Source: Zhengitettix transpicula (taxonomy: Eukaryota > Arthropoda > Insecta > Orthoptera > Tetrigidae). From it: a stretch of DNA of 64,000 nucleotides. The first letter of the stretch is position 1. Every line of letters starts with the position of its first letter. A model generated the notes under the pieces. The model was not told the DNA's origin, made no database searches, and saw nothing but the letters and a program-made list of their open reading frames with translations. Location of the stretch: the NCBI GenBank assembly GCA_037074705.1, contig CM073593.1:61793501-61857500 (forward strand), given 5' to 3'. The position numbers and the translations under genes were made by a program. Below, piece after piece: positions 25,501 to 37,386 of this stretch.

Positions 25501-26404
25501 AAAATGTTCAATTTAATTGAAGATAAATTGGCGTCAACTACAAATCGTGATTTGAGTCATCCAATTTTCACGTATGTGACAAGACAATATATTGTCTGCG
25601 GTCCATTTAATGTTGTCACATTGTATTCAGTGGACGATAAAACGTCTGATATGTAATTTTGTTTCTCTAAAAGTCGAGTTCAACGGTTGCCAACCAGAAG
25701 ACAGTGAACAAGTCGTTTCCTGTAATACAGAGGGAAATAAAGTTCCTTTTGTTGTGTCGCCACAGGAAGCGTGCGCCCATTTCCATGTTAGCTCCGTCTT
25801 ATGAGAAACATTCCTCAAGAGAGCGAAGCAAAGGGGCCCCCATATTTCTGTTTGTCACTCAAGGTTTATGCCCCCTCCGTCGTGAAGCAGCGCCGCAGGA
25901 AATATGGCTCCGGATAACGTGTGTTCGGGAGGGTGAAACGTCATAAACTACAAACCTTCTTCTTTCTGCTGTTGTGTGTGGTTTTTCCGTCGATGAAATA
26001 TTGGCAGGTCCCTATAGTGCGACTGCTGAGGGGGTTATGGCCCTCGGTCCCTCGGATGCGAGACACTTCGTCTCTGACGGCACACCTGACACTACCTACA
26101 AAAACTTGAATTAAACAGAAATATTATTCGTCCCGAAGGTTTAGGCTGGGAATGATAAAGTCTTAATCATTCGATCACCGGCTTCTGACGTTCTCTGGCA
26201 AGTGCTCATTGATCAACTGAAATTTACAAAATATATTAAATATTTATTTAAATTTTATTGTGTGTATGTTATTGAAAATCACCAGAAATAACATCTAAAA
26301 TAAGATCCGTATTTTTTCAGAATTTTAATAGAATTTTTCAATGTCACTATCAAGTCTAACAAATATTTAACAATTATATTAATCGTACTTAATTTAAATA
26401 TAGA
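22558..26404. other. Intergenic, AT-rich with one island
   Basis: No gene seen. A GC-richer island at 25690-26110 has open frames on both strands but nothing recognisable. Confidence 0.6.
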
Positions 26405-26718
26405 AGAAGAAATCAGCCAATTAGTCAGAAATTTATTTTGAAAAATTTATAACATTATAATAATACAAACACTACGTTTCATCCCTAAATTTTAGGAATG
26501 GCCCCAAAGAAAATTTGGCTGAAAAATTGTGCAAATTGTCCCTTAGAAATTCATGTTCATCTATATTTTACGTAATTAATTATTACCAATTTATAATTTA
26601 ATTGAATTTTATACCTGAATTGGTCCGAAAGATTTAGGGATGAAATGTTGGTATTGTTTTATTATAATGTTTTAAATTTTCAAAAAATAATTTCTGCCTA
26701 ATTGGCTGATTTTTTTTC
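26405..26718. mobile_element. Foldback (palindromic) element
   Basis: The first and last 90 bp are inverted copies, starting AAATCAGCCAATTAG and sharing ACATTATAATAA and TTTCATCCCTAAAT. The centre is near 26565. Each arm contains GAAAYGT followed by a stem-forming run at the place of the hammerhead-like motif, but the CTGANGA part is lost. Confidence 0.65.
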
Positions 26719-26780
26719 ATATAAATAATATTGGTTTTGTAGTAAGAGAGCCATTCTAATATACTGATTTTTTTTTCACA

Positions 26781-26980
26781 AAAGTGAGTGTTCGGACGCT
26801 TATAGGAATCCGAATAGTTGGTATTTAAAAAATTTTATCGGCGTATGTACACTTTATTAAAATAAAAAATATTTTTAAAAAAAGTGAGTGTACGAACACA
26901 CATAGGAATCATAACGGTAAGTATTTAAAAAAATTATAAATGTATGAACACAACGAAATTACCCATCAGTAATTTAGGTT
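26781..26980. repeat. Diverged 100-bp tandem duplication
   Basis: AAAGTGAGTG, CATAGGAATC-type and GTATTTAAAAAA segments recur exactly 100 bp apart (26781 and 26881), with many substitutions. Confidence 0.75.
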
Positions 26981-27046
26981 ACAAAGACATTTTCTTTATA
27001 CATCACCAAATTTGACTAATATATGGAAATTATTTACTCCATTATA

Positions 27047-27088
27047 CACCTGATGAAGCCGTAGATTGAAGACGTAACGTTGTGTTGA
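27047..27088 (+). ncRNA. Hammerhead-ribozyme-like motif
   Basis: CTGATGA (27050-27056), the consensus core, then a 17-nt spacer with a weak five-pair stem, then GTAAC (27074-27078) and GTTGTGTT. The core A13 is changed to T. A stem III of AC/GU around GTTGT with U at the cleavage position can be drawn. Likely inactive. Confidence 0.45.
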
Positions 27089-27251
27089 TCTTTAAGGTTT
27101 TTGTTGATAAATTATTTATAGATTAATTCGGCTGTAATCATACATTTACAATTCTCAACAGTTTTACTTTGCTTACATTTATTTTATTTTATAACTGTAC
27201 GAAAAATGCAGTTGTTATGTGGACTAAGGGAGTATATTCGTTTTGTTTTGT

Positions 27252-27576
27252 ACAGTCGGCCAGCTGCCTCCTAAACTGGTCGAGGTACGGAATGCTGCGT
27301 CCCCACAGGAAACTCTTCTTCCGCTATCGGAAGGGTGTGGGACAAGTACCTAATGCCCGACCTACCAATTTCAGGTTTTTCTATGGTTTTCCCTGCATTA
27401 CATTTAGGCGAATGCCGGGTAGGATCCTTAAACTATAGCCCGGGGACCCTAGTTAACCCTTAGCTACCTTCCTCTACCGTTCCGTATCCCCCCTTTCAAA
27501 TTCCTTCCTATGCTATTAAAGGGGAGTTGCCACTATGTGGATTACCCTCGTGTAGCCTGTCACCCTACAAAAAAAG
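27252..27576 (+). mobile_element. Retroposon family copy A (5' truncated)
   Basis: Shares TCGGCCAGCTGCCTCCTA, CGGAAGGGTGTGGGACAAGT, TTTTCCCT and CATCCCCC-type segments with copies at 28.3, 29.4, 53.9 and 60.1 kb, and ends in CCTGTCACCCTA plus an A run. A shared 3' end with an A tail and variable 5' ends is typical of LINE-mobilised sequences. Confidence 0.65.
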
Positions 27577-28289
27577 AATTTAGATGAATTTTTACTATAT
27601 TTGTTTATTTTTATCTGCTCATACTTCACGAATGTTTCGGTATACTAAATAATTACTTACCGTTATATTAAAGCGACAATGGACTTTCATAATTTTTGTG
27701 TTCGTCAGTAATAAACAAAAAAATAAATTTCGAATCACGTGTGTATTCTTTATATGCGGCATTTACGAAAAGCTAGCGAGCAACACACAATTGCATAATT
27801 AGTTTACAAACGCGTGAGCAATTTAGTAAATGCAGCACTAGTTTACAAACAGCCACCACTTCTGATAATTGTATGGCACGAGGCAACAATTAAATGTGCT
27901 GTAAATGGTAGAAAATAAACACATATTCAAAAACATTATTTATTTTTTACTTCATTCATAAATTTATTAAGCCAAACTACTGTATCCTCTCTCTAGAATC
28001 GGTAAAAACGTAAAAGCTTCTCAAATTGGAATATGAGAAATTGAAACAAAAATAAGTATAAATTTATAAAAATAACTTTTCTGATTTATTGAATATTCCT
28101 CTGTAATGATGAAATTACGTGCAGCAATTAAAGTTGTAAAATATTACTTGTCAGGAACAACACAGGGGATGAACGAAATCCATTTATTTTTTATAGGAAG
28201 ATACAAACAAAACAATTGTTCATAAATCTCCAATTTAAAAATTTTATAATTTAAAGAAAAATGTTTTTAAAATTTTATTCTTGTTAAAA

Positions 28290-28783
28290 GCATGAGGGTA
28301 ATCCACGTTGGTCAACTTCCCTTTAATAGCATAGGAAGGGATTTGAAATGGGGGATGCGGAATGGTAGAGGAATGGTAGCCAAGGGTTAACTAGGGCCCC
28401 CGGGCTATAGTTTAAGGATCCTACCCGGCATTCGACTAAAAGTAATGCAGGGAAAACCCTATAATAACCTGCATCAGGTAGGTCGGGCATTGGGTACTTG
28501 TCCCACGCCCTTCCGATAGCGGGAGAGGAGTTTTCTGTGGGGACGCAGCATTCCCTTCTCCGTGTCTCGATCAGTATAGGAGGCAGCCTGCCGACTATTC
28601 CAATGGGAATAGCGGACAACTCTTACCGTATGCCCAAGGTATGTGACCCCGGAACATACACCTCTCAAACCAGGCCGAGGAGCCTCGGCTTGTGGGAACC
28701 TTAGTTCAAAAACGGAGAGGAAAAGGCATACCCAAAGGTAGCCCCTTCGTATCTCTCCTAAAAGGTTCTGCCTGCTCCTGAGG
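28290..28783 (-). mobile_element. Retroposon family copy B (longest)
   Basis: Reverse orientation, close to 500 bp, and the longest copy besides E. It contains the palindrome GCCGAGG-AG-CCTCGGC at 28674-28689. Open frames on both strands are by-products of its GC content; none resembles a known transposon protein. Confidence 0.68.
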
Positions 28784-29394
28784 CTCTTGTTTTCCATAAG
28801 TCGTTTGAGATTATTATAATACATCAAAATCATTTCAACGCAGAGTAATTGCGTTTTACAGTCTCCATATTTTTTAATAATATGTTTGAAAATTATTTAT
28901 AAATAATTAACGCATAATATAAACCGTTTCATTCACTGTTAATTAAGAGAGTAGGTAAAGAACTCGTCTTCGCCCGGTTGGAACCTCAAGTATAGTACAA
29001 ATCAGGCATGACTTTCTTTGAAAATAACTGATTTTATTATACATTTATTTTTTTAAAAATTTGTACTTTCAGCTGAGTTTGTTATATTTTATTGCAATTC
29101 ACATCGATTTTTGTTCATTACCGAGGGTAAAAAACAATTTTTTTTTCTCTTGGTTGAGGCTCTTTCGGGCTTGCGAGGTTTTGGAGGAAGCCAGACTCTG
29201 GCAGAATGATACCCAAATTCAGTGACGTACACGCAAAGGCAGATTAAAATTTCATTTTTTCGCCTTCATTGCTGAACGCTAGTAAAAAATTTTAATAAGT
29301 ATTATTTTATGAAACGCAGTATCAAAGACACAGCGGTGACATCCAACGTTGAAGCGTTTGGAAACTACGTTGTCGTTGCAAAACACTCAGTTCA

Positions 29395-29516
29395 TTAACC
29401 GTTACCTTCCTTCCTCTACCCTTCCGCATCCCCCCTTTCAAATCCCTTCCTATGCTATTAAAGGGGAGTTGCCCAACGTGGATTACCCTCATAAAACCTG
29501 TTATCCTAAAAAAAAG
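29395..29516 (+). mobile_element. Retroposon family copy C (3' end only)
   Basis: About 120 bp of the 3' end, from the TACCTTCC segment to CCTGTTATCCTA and an eight-A run. Confidence 0.65.
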
Positions 29517-29774
29517 GCTGTCAGTAACGGACGAACAGCGTCAAATATATTAGTTGTATGTATCACCCACAACAGTGAACGAAATTTTGGAAAAAAAAAT
29601 TCCATATTGGTACGAATAAGGAATTTTTTTTCAAATTATGCTTGTTGCTGGTTCTACATATGAAAGATTGTAACCTACTAATAACCAGCTAAAATGAAAA
29701 AAAAATTATATCTGATAGAAAACAATGAATAAGAAAGATAGCCAATGCATACAAAAAAAGGGTAATTTTAATAG

Positions 29775-29811
29775 CACACAACGTTTCTGGGATCCTTGTG
29801 CCTTTCGTCAG
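29775..29811 (-). ncRNA. Hammerhead-ribozyme-like motif, left foldback arm
   Basis: Perfect 37-bp inverted copy of the right-arm motif: on the minus strand CTGACGA (29811-29805), 17 nt, GAAAC (29787-29783). Stem II is poor, and G replaces the cleavage-site base. Confidence 0.45.
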
Positions 29812-29863
29812 TTGAGTGTTGTCAACTGACCAATGCAGTTGTGTTTCACTAGGCTCTTCTTAG

Positions 29864-29908
29864 CACCTGACGAAAGGCACAAGGATCCCAGAAACGTTGT
29901 GTGGTATT
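29864..29908 (+). ncRNA. Hammerhead-ribozyme-like motif, right foldback arm
   Basis: CTGACGA (29867-29873), 17 nt, GAAAC (29891-29895), GTTGT, GT, then G at the cleavage position. Two stem I pairs (29866/29904 and 29865/29905) can be drawn. Confidence 0.45.
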
Positions 29909-30189
29909 TATATTACTGTTTTTTTGTCTGTATTGGCTATCTTTCTTGTACATTAATAACCAGCTAGTTTCTCGTTATGAAAAATATTGACTTGGTCGTA
30001 AGGACGATATTTGTCCCTTACCGTTTTCTTTTCGCGTAATTTCATTTCCGATCCCCGCGGTGTTCTGCACGCTCCAGAGTAGTATTGAATTGAATTTTTT
30101 CATTGGTTGCGTTCTACTTTTATTAACAAAAGCAACTTAGAATTGATACAAAGGCAGCTTTCAATAACGTGCCACTATTTGAAAATTAT

Positions 30190-30600
30190 TAGACCCCTCA
30201 AATGGGGCGTCCATTTTTCTTCGGTGGCAACCTCGTTACGTTGATAAATGTAGTGGCATTCAACAGCGTGCAGCAACCAGGTAGACGACGAGAGGCGAGC
30301 ATTGTCTAACGACATTACTTGGCTTGTGTAGCAGGCATTGTACCATTTGCTGACACGGTGTCATTTGCCGGGATCCATTAACCAGGCGCTGGTTGTCGCC
30401 ATAAATCAACGTCGGCGCCGACAACCGGCCAATCCCGCGGGTGGCGCCGTGTTATTGAAAGCGCCGATTATGGAGGTCCGGCTTGCCCCATGAATCTCCA
30501 TTAGTGGGCTGCGGATTTCCCTCACACTACTTTCACTTCTTTCATGTCTTGGCCAAAACTAACATCGCAGAACGACGGCCGTTTCGACATTACAATCAGA
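30190..30600. promoter_or_regulatory. Candidate regulatory element with nested palindromes
   Basis: GC-rich island with AACCAG-gcg-CTGGTT (30380-30394), GTCGGCGCCGAC (30411-30422) and an inverted GGTTGTCG/CGACAACC pair (30391-30398, 30419-30426) around CCATAAATCA, a posterior-Hox-like site. No coding frame. Confidence 0.4.
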
Positions 30601-30867
30601 TAATTTTGCCTTGTGAGTCAAATACATTCATTATTCGAAAAAATTGATATCGTATCGTTTGAGGTAAAGTGCCATTGGTGCTATTGGTTTCAAACCTGTT
30701 ATGCTTTTAATGACTAACAGCATGATTACTTATGATCAATGTCCACTGACTCAGCTTATTGGATATGTTTTTTATACTTATTATTGTGATTGAGTAGTAG
30801 ACGAGTATTATTTAAATAAATAAAAACATGTCTTGAGATAGAAAAATATTTTTTTACAAAAACAAAT

Positions 30868-30908
30868 AAACCGACGTTTCTTCCTTTTATTAGGACCTCT
30901 TCAGGTTT
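30868..30908 (-). ncRNA. Hammerhead-ribozyme-like motif
   Basis: On the minus strand: CTGAAGA (30904-30898), then G, a stem of four pairs (GTCCT with AGGAA, loop AATAAA), then GAAAC (30880-30876) and GTC. The stem III segment ACGT is self-complementary, which fits a dimeric hammerhead with cleavage after GUC. Flanking TAAACC and GGTTTA can form stem I. Confidence 0.55.
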
Positions 30909-30990
30909 AATCTACAATTTAGAAATTACTGACATAAGTAAATAAATTATCTTAAATATAGCTAAAAATATTTTAATTTACTTAATTTAA

Positions 30991-31059
30991 TTTATTTTAA
31001 TTAATTTATTTCATTTATTTTAATTAATTTATTTCATTTATTTTAATTAATTTATTTAA
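30991..31059. repeat. 23-bp tandem repeat, three units
   Basis: TTTATTTTAATTAATTTATT units inside the left half of the 784-bp foldback; the right half lacks them. Confidence 0.85.
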
Positions 31060-31615
31060 TTTATGTATTATTAGATAAAAAAAATTGACGCAATGTTTTT
31101 GCTGCCTTGCCTGTTGCAACCGAAATTAAACTCATACTTGACAATGAAGTCTGCCCGGAAGCAATGTATTGTTGTCTATATCTCTTAATAATAATATAAA
31201 GTTTTAAATTTCCTTACTATATTAGCTTACAAATACGTCTAAAATAATAAAAGAACAAAGTATCATAATTGTTTAAATTATTGGTACCTGATTTTACATT
31301 TAATGCTGTAAATTTATGATACTTTGTTAATTTAATATTTTAGACATTCTGTGACCTGAGTTTTAAAAGTTTATAGTATAGTATTTTCGGCCACATTTTA
31401 TTGTCACGTAAATTCGGTTGCGACAAGCGTGACGGCAAAAACCTAACCGCAAAATTTTTAACATGAAAAATTGTACGTAAAATTAAATTAAATAAAACTT
31501 TATTTTCTCATCTCAGTAATTTCTAAATTGCAGATTAAATATTAACAGATTCTAAAAAGGTCGAAACGTTGGTATATTTAATTGCTTTTGTTAATAAACA
31601 TTTTTCTGACTCAAG

Positions 31616-33239
31616 GCCGTTAGTTTATGTATTATATTAATAATGTCAGGTTTTTTCATAATTATTAATAAAAATTTATCCCTTTTATTTTTTAAAAATA
31701 AATACTTAAAATTTTAAAGAAAGGTAGAGACAGTTTTTAATGAAAGTAAACAAACATGGAAAGTCCAGTCAACTTCAATTCGTATCCATAGCTGTAAATT
31801 TCACTTCTATTATATTTAATGATAAATTGATCACACGAAAATCAGTTGAGTTCTTTGAGAAATACTAAAATTGCCTAAAGAGTTATTTTTAGTAAAAACA
31901 AAAATTAAATGCTATTTTAATTAACAAATAAAATGTGTAATGCGTCAGAAAATGTAATACAAAATCTCACGACGTTTCGTTCCTGGTTTGGAACTACTTT
32001 AAATGTATGGGATAAATAATTTGGTATTGATTAATATAATTTATTTCCTTTAATATCACGCGCTTTCAATAAAATATGGACCGAAATTCAAGAAAAATGT
32101 TACATAATATTTTAATATTGAAATTATATATACAAAATATCATTTAAACACTACGGAGTTTCATAAAACCCTGACGTCAACTGCATGAAAAGTCTCGCCT
32201 TCTACATGATCTGCATAACGTTTAACAGAATTATAAATAAATATTATATACATTGACGACATTTTTTATTGGTATTCTACTAAAAAACTTTGAGAATGTA
32301 AGGGTTTTGACGCATAAATTTATCAGTCGCCTGGCTTTTTAAATGCGGAAATTAATTTAGATGAGTGTGGATTACACTAATGTGTTTGGAAGGACATTTT
32401 TATTAAAATTGTACGTTATAATATTAACAGATAAGATTTAACTGTCGAGCAAATATGAAAATTCACATTAGTTCTTTGAAACTCTGCAGATGATGGATGT
32501 ATTTAACCTCATATGGACATTTTTTTATAAAACAAAATGGTAGAACCGTTTTGGCTAATGCTAAGAGCGCTGAGAGGTTATAAAAGTGCAGACAGTTTTG
32601 AAAACAAAATTCGTAACGATGAAGTCACTGCCTAATTGATATCACTGAAGTCAGTGTGATTGTGTTTGTGATTCAAATAAATTTGTTATTTTAACTTTCA
32701 CAGTCATCTGAAGTTTGCAAATGTTGACAGAAGTTTTGTATTACTAATTTCTTACTGCTAACTCAAGTATATTATTCTATGGAAAGTTATGTAGGCAAAT
32801 AATTACCCAGACAGCAACAAATTAAGAAGACATTTATGAGGTTTCGTTGTGTTAGGTTTTTAAAAGTGTAATAAAATATATTTTCGGCATTATAGGAATA
32901 TTAAATATGTGATAGTCGGTCCAATGTCTGTGAAACACTTTTATGAATTCACCAACAATGTTTTTAAAAAAGTTACTTGACGGGGGTAATCCACGAAGAG
33001 GTCGCTTCTCTACAATAGCACCCAAAATAATTAAAACAACACATCTCAAACAGCCATTCGAAAGCTCAGACGAGAGTTTGTAGGAAAGTAGTCTAAAGGA
33101 TACTCAAGTGAGGAAAAGTTAGTAAGAATCCAAAGACTTTAAACTGTTTATAAGCCTTAAGAATCTTTTGATGGTTGTCGTTAAGTATATAGCGTAAATT
33201 TAATTATTCCTTAACGACGTTGAAATATATTCTCGAGTC
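31616..33239. other. Intergenic, AT-rich
   Basis: Contains a decayed hammerhead-like motif (31974-31998, antisense) with an intact GTTCC/GGAAC stem and the short retroposon relic at 32980. Confidence 0.55.
32980..33020 (-). mobile_element. Retroposon family relic
   Basis: About 40 bp of the diverged 3' segment (GGGTAATCCACG, then an AATAGCA end) is recognisable by comparison with copy B. Confidence 0.35.
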
Positions 33240-33920
33240 TCGCTTGGCAGCGTTGTCTTGGAGCACCGGTTCCACGGCGCAAAAAAGAATTTAAGTTTTG
33301 CATGGGTAGGGATTTACCGAACGAAACAAATAACGAGCACGCCGCGTGGTTTTCTTCTAATAAACCGGATTACAACGCTCGGACGATCGCGACTGCGGAA
33401 GGAACAGTTGAAAGAGCGTCCCTTCTCTCCTGGCTTGAAACAAAAGGCGGATATTATCTGCAAAGGCTTCTCTTTCAGAATCCGCAATATGTTCACTTTG
33501 TCCTCAGTGTGGGATTCATCAACAAAGAAGTAATTCGGGGGGAACTAATCCCTTAGGCGAGAACTACGGCGTAGCTTCTTTTGTCTAGTGCCGCCGCTGA
33601 AACACGAAATTAATTAATTATTTACGGAACGGGGAAAGGAGGTATCTCTGAATTCTGGATCAAAATATTTATTTAATGACGCAACATTGGCGCACTTGCG
33701 AACGAGGGGCAACGCATTCCGCCGTGATGCTCCTGAAAACTAGACTCTCCCTGGCTGAAAGAGATCAGTTTGCGATGCGGAAAACGGAAGAGCCGTTAAT
33801 TATGAATCACTTGCATTGCGTGCTTGGCGATGCCGTTGTTCACGAAACAATTAACGAATGGCGTGATTACAGGGTGAAAACGTTGTCGTTCTATTCAGAA
33901 AACAACGAAACATTTTGAAA
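33240..33920 (+). other. GC-richer island with overlapping open frames
   Basis: Frames at 33258-33533, 33302-33556 and 33676-33918 are open, but neither their sequences nor their flanks suggest a known protein or splice sites. Could be conserved non-coding DNA or an orphan exon. Confidence 0.3.
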
Positions 33921-34464
33921 ATGATTTGGAATCGGAAATAGTTTATATTTTATAAATAGTCAACTAATTTCAATTTTATTACTGAAATGATTTTCTAATT
34001 ATTGTTTCGGAGAATTTTCAATTGTAAAATGTCACACACACATTAAGTCAAAATGGTGATCAATGTCATCAATTTTCTAAAAAAATAATGCTATTTTATT
34101 TTGAATATTGACATGATAGGAAATCAAATTACATTAAAATACAACAGATTTTTTTCATTCATTACGTCATACTGCCTTAGAATAATAATATGTAAATGTT
34201 CACATTTAATTTGAAATTCACTAATTTTTAATTTTATGTATTTACAGTTTTTAGGGTTAAAAATTTTATTTAAGAGTATACGGCCCAATTTAGGGAGAGG
34301 AAAACTGCTGGATATGGTATAATTATGAATTATACCAACTATACATTGAGTCAAATTTATCAAGCATCGTATCACTAACAAGAATGGAATTGGCCAACCA
34401 CGCTTAAATAATGGATGACACCAGAATCCCCTAAAATATGTTAACAGCATAACCAGAGCGAAGT

Positions 34465-34640
34465 AGAAAAAAAAGGAAGACCCCAGGCAGAGGTTGATCG
34501 ATGAGTTTAATGTGGACGCAAGAAGAATGGGTTTACGGACTATGGAAGGTGGCTTCGGATAAGAAGAAATGGCCGAGGCGACATTAAAAGGCCAACACTC
34601 CACCCTAGTTGCAGAGGCATTGATTAAGATGATAGTATAA
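34465..34640 (+). mobile_element. LINE reverse-transcriptase 3' relic
   Basis: One frame reads RQRLIDEFNVDARRMGLR, the style of a non-LTR retrotransposon ORF2 end (RPxxRWxDEVxxDLRRMG), interrupted by stops. The minus-strand open frame across it is a shadow. Confidence 0.45.
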
Positions 34641-37234
34641 ATATTATCAAGCACTGCGATCGCAATAGCACCGCCCTTTTGGAGAGTTATGATTTGGAGT
34701 TCAGGAACAATTTTTAGAAATACAACGATTATTTAATTCAGGTGTGAGAGTCTCATGGGACGAAGTATTCCTCCATCAACCAGGATCTGAATACCTTCAA
34801 ATTCAACGTTAATTAATTTTATTTCGCTCATTAACAAAATAAACCTCAAGATTGCATGCTTTTTACATTAATATAATTTAAAGCAATCATCCAAAGGTAA
34901 ATAAAACTTATATTACTAAACAAATTAATGGGAAATTAAACGTTGATTAAACTGTAACTAATTCTACAATTAATAACAATTCCTCATTTATATCACCCTT
35001 ACATATCTGTCTAATGTCTTTTTAAAACAACCTTTTCAGATGTGTAATAATATTTGTTGATTAATACTATTAAATGAATCAAAGCTATTATCATAAAATT
35101 AAAGTACAAGAAACGTAGCCACGATAGAAAGCGTGCATCTCGTTCCAAGTAATGTTAATGCGGCAGTTAACTTACACTAAATAATTCTTAATGCTAAATT
35201 GTCCTTTAAAATTTCAAATCCAGGGAGCACGTGTGATAGAAGGGAATTTAAATTTAATTTCTTCTCGCTAGAAGGCGGTCGTTTCGTGAAGGAAATAACT
35301 TCGAAAATGACTTCTTCAGTACACCATTCAATTTAGAGTGCGGAATATATTTTCTTTTTGAAGTAATTTGCATACCATAACAATGCAAATGACTCCATGC
35401 TTTAAGCGAATTGCTTTTCCCTTCTCTGCTTAAATTCGCTTCGTGAAACCTTGTGGTAGGTTTCAGTGGATCAGACGTATTTTCTGTGCTATAACACTTT
35501 CGTGAATAACATAAACAGCACTCGGTATAAAGCTATTGATAAACGGCGAAAAAAATCTAAAGAAAATTAATTTCCTAAATTATAACAGTTTTTCTCGAAT
35601 GAATCGAATATAAAACAGCATTTCCTACCGCAACTACTTTTTAAAATGCGTTTAGTTTGTAATATTTAAATTAATGCTCAGGAGTTCAAAAATGTTTTTA
35701 AAAAAACTATATTTGGCTTCTGAGATGGCGAAATATTGGAAAAAAGTTGGAACTAAGCGGTGTTTCAAAATAAGATTATTTTTCATAGAGAGATGAGTAT
35801 TTTTTTATTAACAAACATTTGTGCAACTGCAAACAAACTGCATATGGTATCGTAATCAATTTAGTAATTAAAAACACTTGAGAAATGATAAATAATGGGA
35901 AATTTACAAAGCCTAATGCGATAAATTTTTCTTCCCTGATACCAGGAATTAGGGGGCAGAGGTCAAAAATACATCCCTAAGGACAACTACGATAACCAGT
36001 CCAGCATTATATCCATCATATGTCGAAGAGATCTCTTACTATAATTTCTCAGCCAACGGTTTATTTTGTAAAAATAAAAATATAGCATATCTCTAAATCT
36101 CAAAATAAGTCCACAATCCTCTATGAAAGAGGTTTTTATATTTTAAAATCTGAGGTCAAGATGTATAATTAAATTCATATAGTATACATCGTTTTGTAAT
36201 TATTCTTTAAATTTTCATCTTTAATTATATTTCCGTATGCATTTGAATACGTACTATCTACATTTTGTGTAGTAAATGATTGAAAAACTTATTTTAATTT
36301 TCATTTAATGTAAATTTGAAAAGAGGTTCGATCAAACAATATGATAATACTGTTTTCAGGGATTACAGATTCATTATTAAATGAAGGTATAAATCCTATA
36401 CAGGATTAAAACTTCAAATTAATTTAAACATACGCCTGTGCTTTTAGCAGAAAATCTGATCTTCCTGAATTGACAAGAAAAATTAATTTATAGGGATGAA
36501 GGTTTAGTGTTGTGCTCAATATCAGATTATGGTATTAAGTTTGGCGCGATTGGTGGGCAAAATAAAAAGAACAACAAAAAGCTATATGTAGTTGTTTCTT
36601 CGTTGTGTTCATTCGCAAGATGAGGACGGAGTCCGCTTTCATATGTAATAATATGTGTATACCGTCATTTGGTATATTTAACTCCTGATGTATTCCGTTT
36701 AAATTAAGTAGGTTACAAAAAATACAGTTCATCTGTTTTTGATCTTTTGTGACACATTTGTGTACCAAAACTTTTAGGGCCAAGTCAATTTTGTTGAGTT
36801 TTGCTCGTCAGTCCGCTTATATATGCAGATAGGCGTCCTGGGTCACCTTGAGTCTGGTCGTATAATTGTGTCGCTCAGTAAAAACTAATTTTCCTTTTGT
36901 CCATGGCCGGATTATTTTTCTCACTTTATATTAATATCATGTGGATACGAATTTTTCATAGGTAAATTCAGAGTAGAAGCTTCTCAATGTTCATTTATAT
37001 TTACAAGTACATTACAGTTCAGTATAAATTATATAAAAGTATAACAATGTAGTTGATTTTACAATATTACTTCGCTCGTAACAGGAATGTTCCATTTACA
37101 GATGCTTAAATATGAAATCTATGTGAATAACGTAAGTACTTGTCAATTTGCACATAGATGGTCATGGTCAGCATTAGATGCACGTAAAACAATATTATAT
37201 TTAGAGCGTCCATAACGTCAGGTTTGACCGTGTG
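34641..37234. other. Intergenic downstream of the kinesin stop
   Basis: Probably includes the KIF26-like 3' UTR next to 37235. One modest GC-richer patch at 35220-35480; otherwise nothing recognised. Confidence 0.5.
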
Positions 37235-37386
37235 TCAGTCCGGTGCCGGCGGCGGGCTGTCAAAACACGTGGCCATCATGATGCGAGACTTGCACGCGGC
37301 CACGCGCTTCCCCAGGATCTGCGTCTCCCGCTGCAGAGCCTCCACAAAGCCCGGCGCCCGCGGGTCCATGTTCTCCTCCACGTGCA
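37235..37386 (-). CDS. KIF26-like last coding exon
   Basis: Acceptor gttgttgcag, then [35 protein letters not shown] and [14 protein letters not shown], followed by TGA at 37237-37235. This tail is very like the conserved C-terminus of KIF26 proteins, so the gene end is secure. No clear polyadenylation signal was picked out downstream. Confidence 0.9.

Larger units (their letters stand above)
29731..29947. mobile_element. Foldback element with 37-bp perfect inner arms
   Basis: Begins AAGAAAGATAGCCAAT and ends with its inverse. The outer arm (about 44 bp) has several mismatches, but 29775-29811 and 29867-29903 are perfect inverse copies. The central 55 bp is unpaired. No coding capacity. No target duplication is obvious. 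Confidence 0.7.
30832..31615. mobile_element. 784-bp foldback element
   Basis: Both halves are diverged inverse copies along their full length: outer CTTGAGA, the hammerhead-like segment, CAATTTAGAAATTACTGA, then GTTGCAACCGAA against TCGGTTGCGAC, and a central hairpin around ATCATAA/TTATGAT (31261-31320). The left half has gained a 23-bp tandem repeat. No protein is encoded. Confidence 0.7.

Noticed and set aside
28323..28833. Overlapping frames on both strands
   Set aside because: They arise from GC-rich retroposon copy B; a similar frame in copy E is due to shared repeat ancestry, not a gene family.
34124..34654. 176-codon minus-strand frame
   Set aside because: It runs antisense across the LINE relic, is Ile/Leu/Ser-rich without a domain, and lacks splice context.
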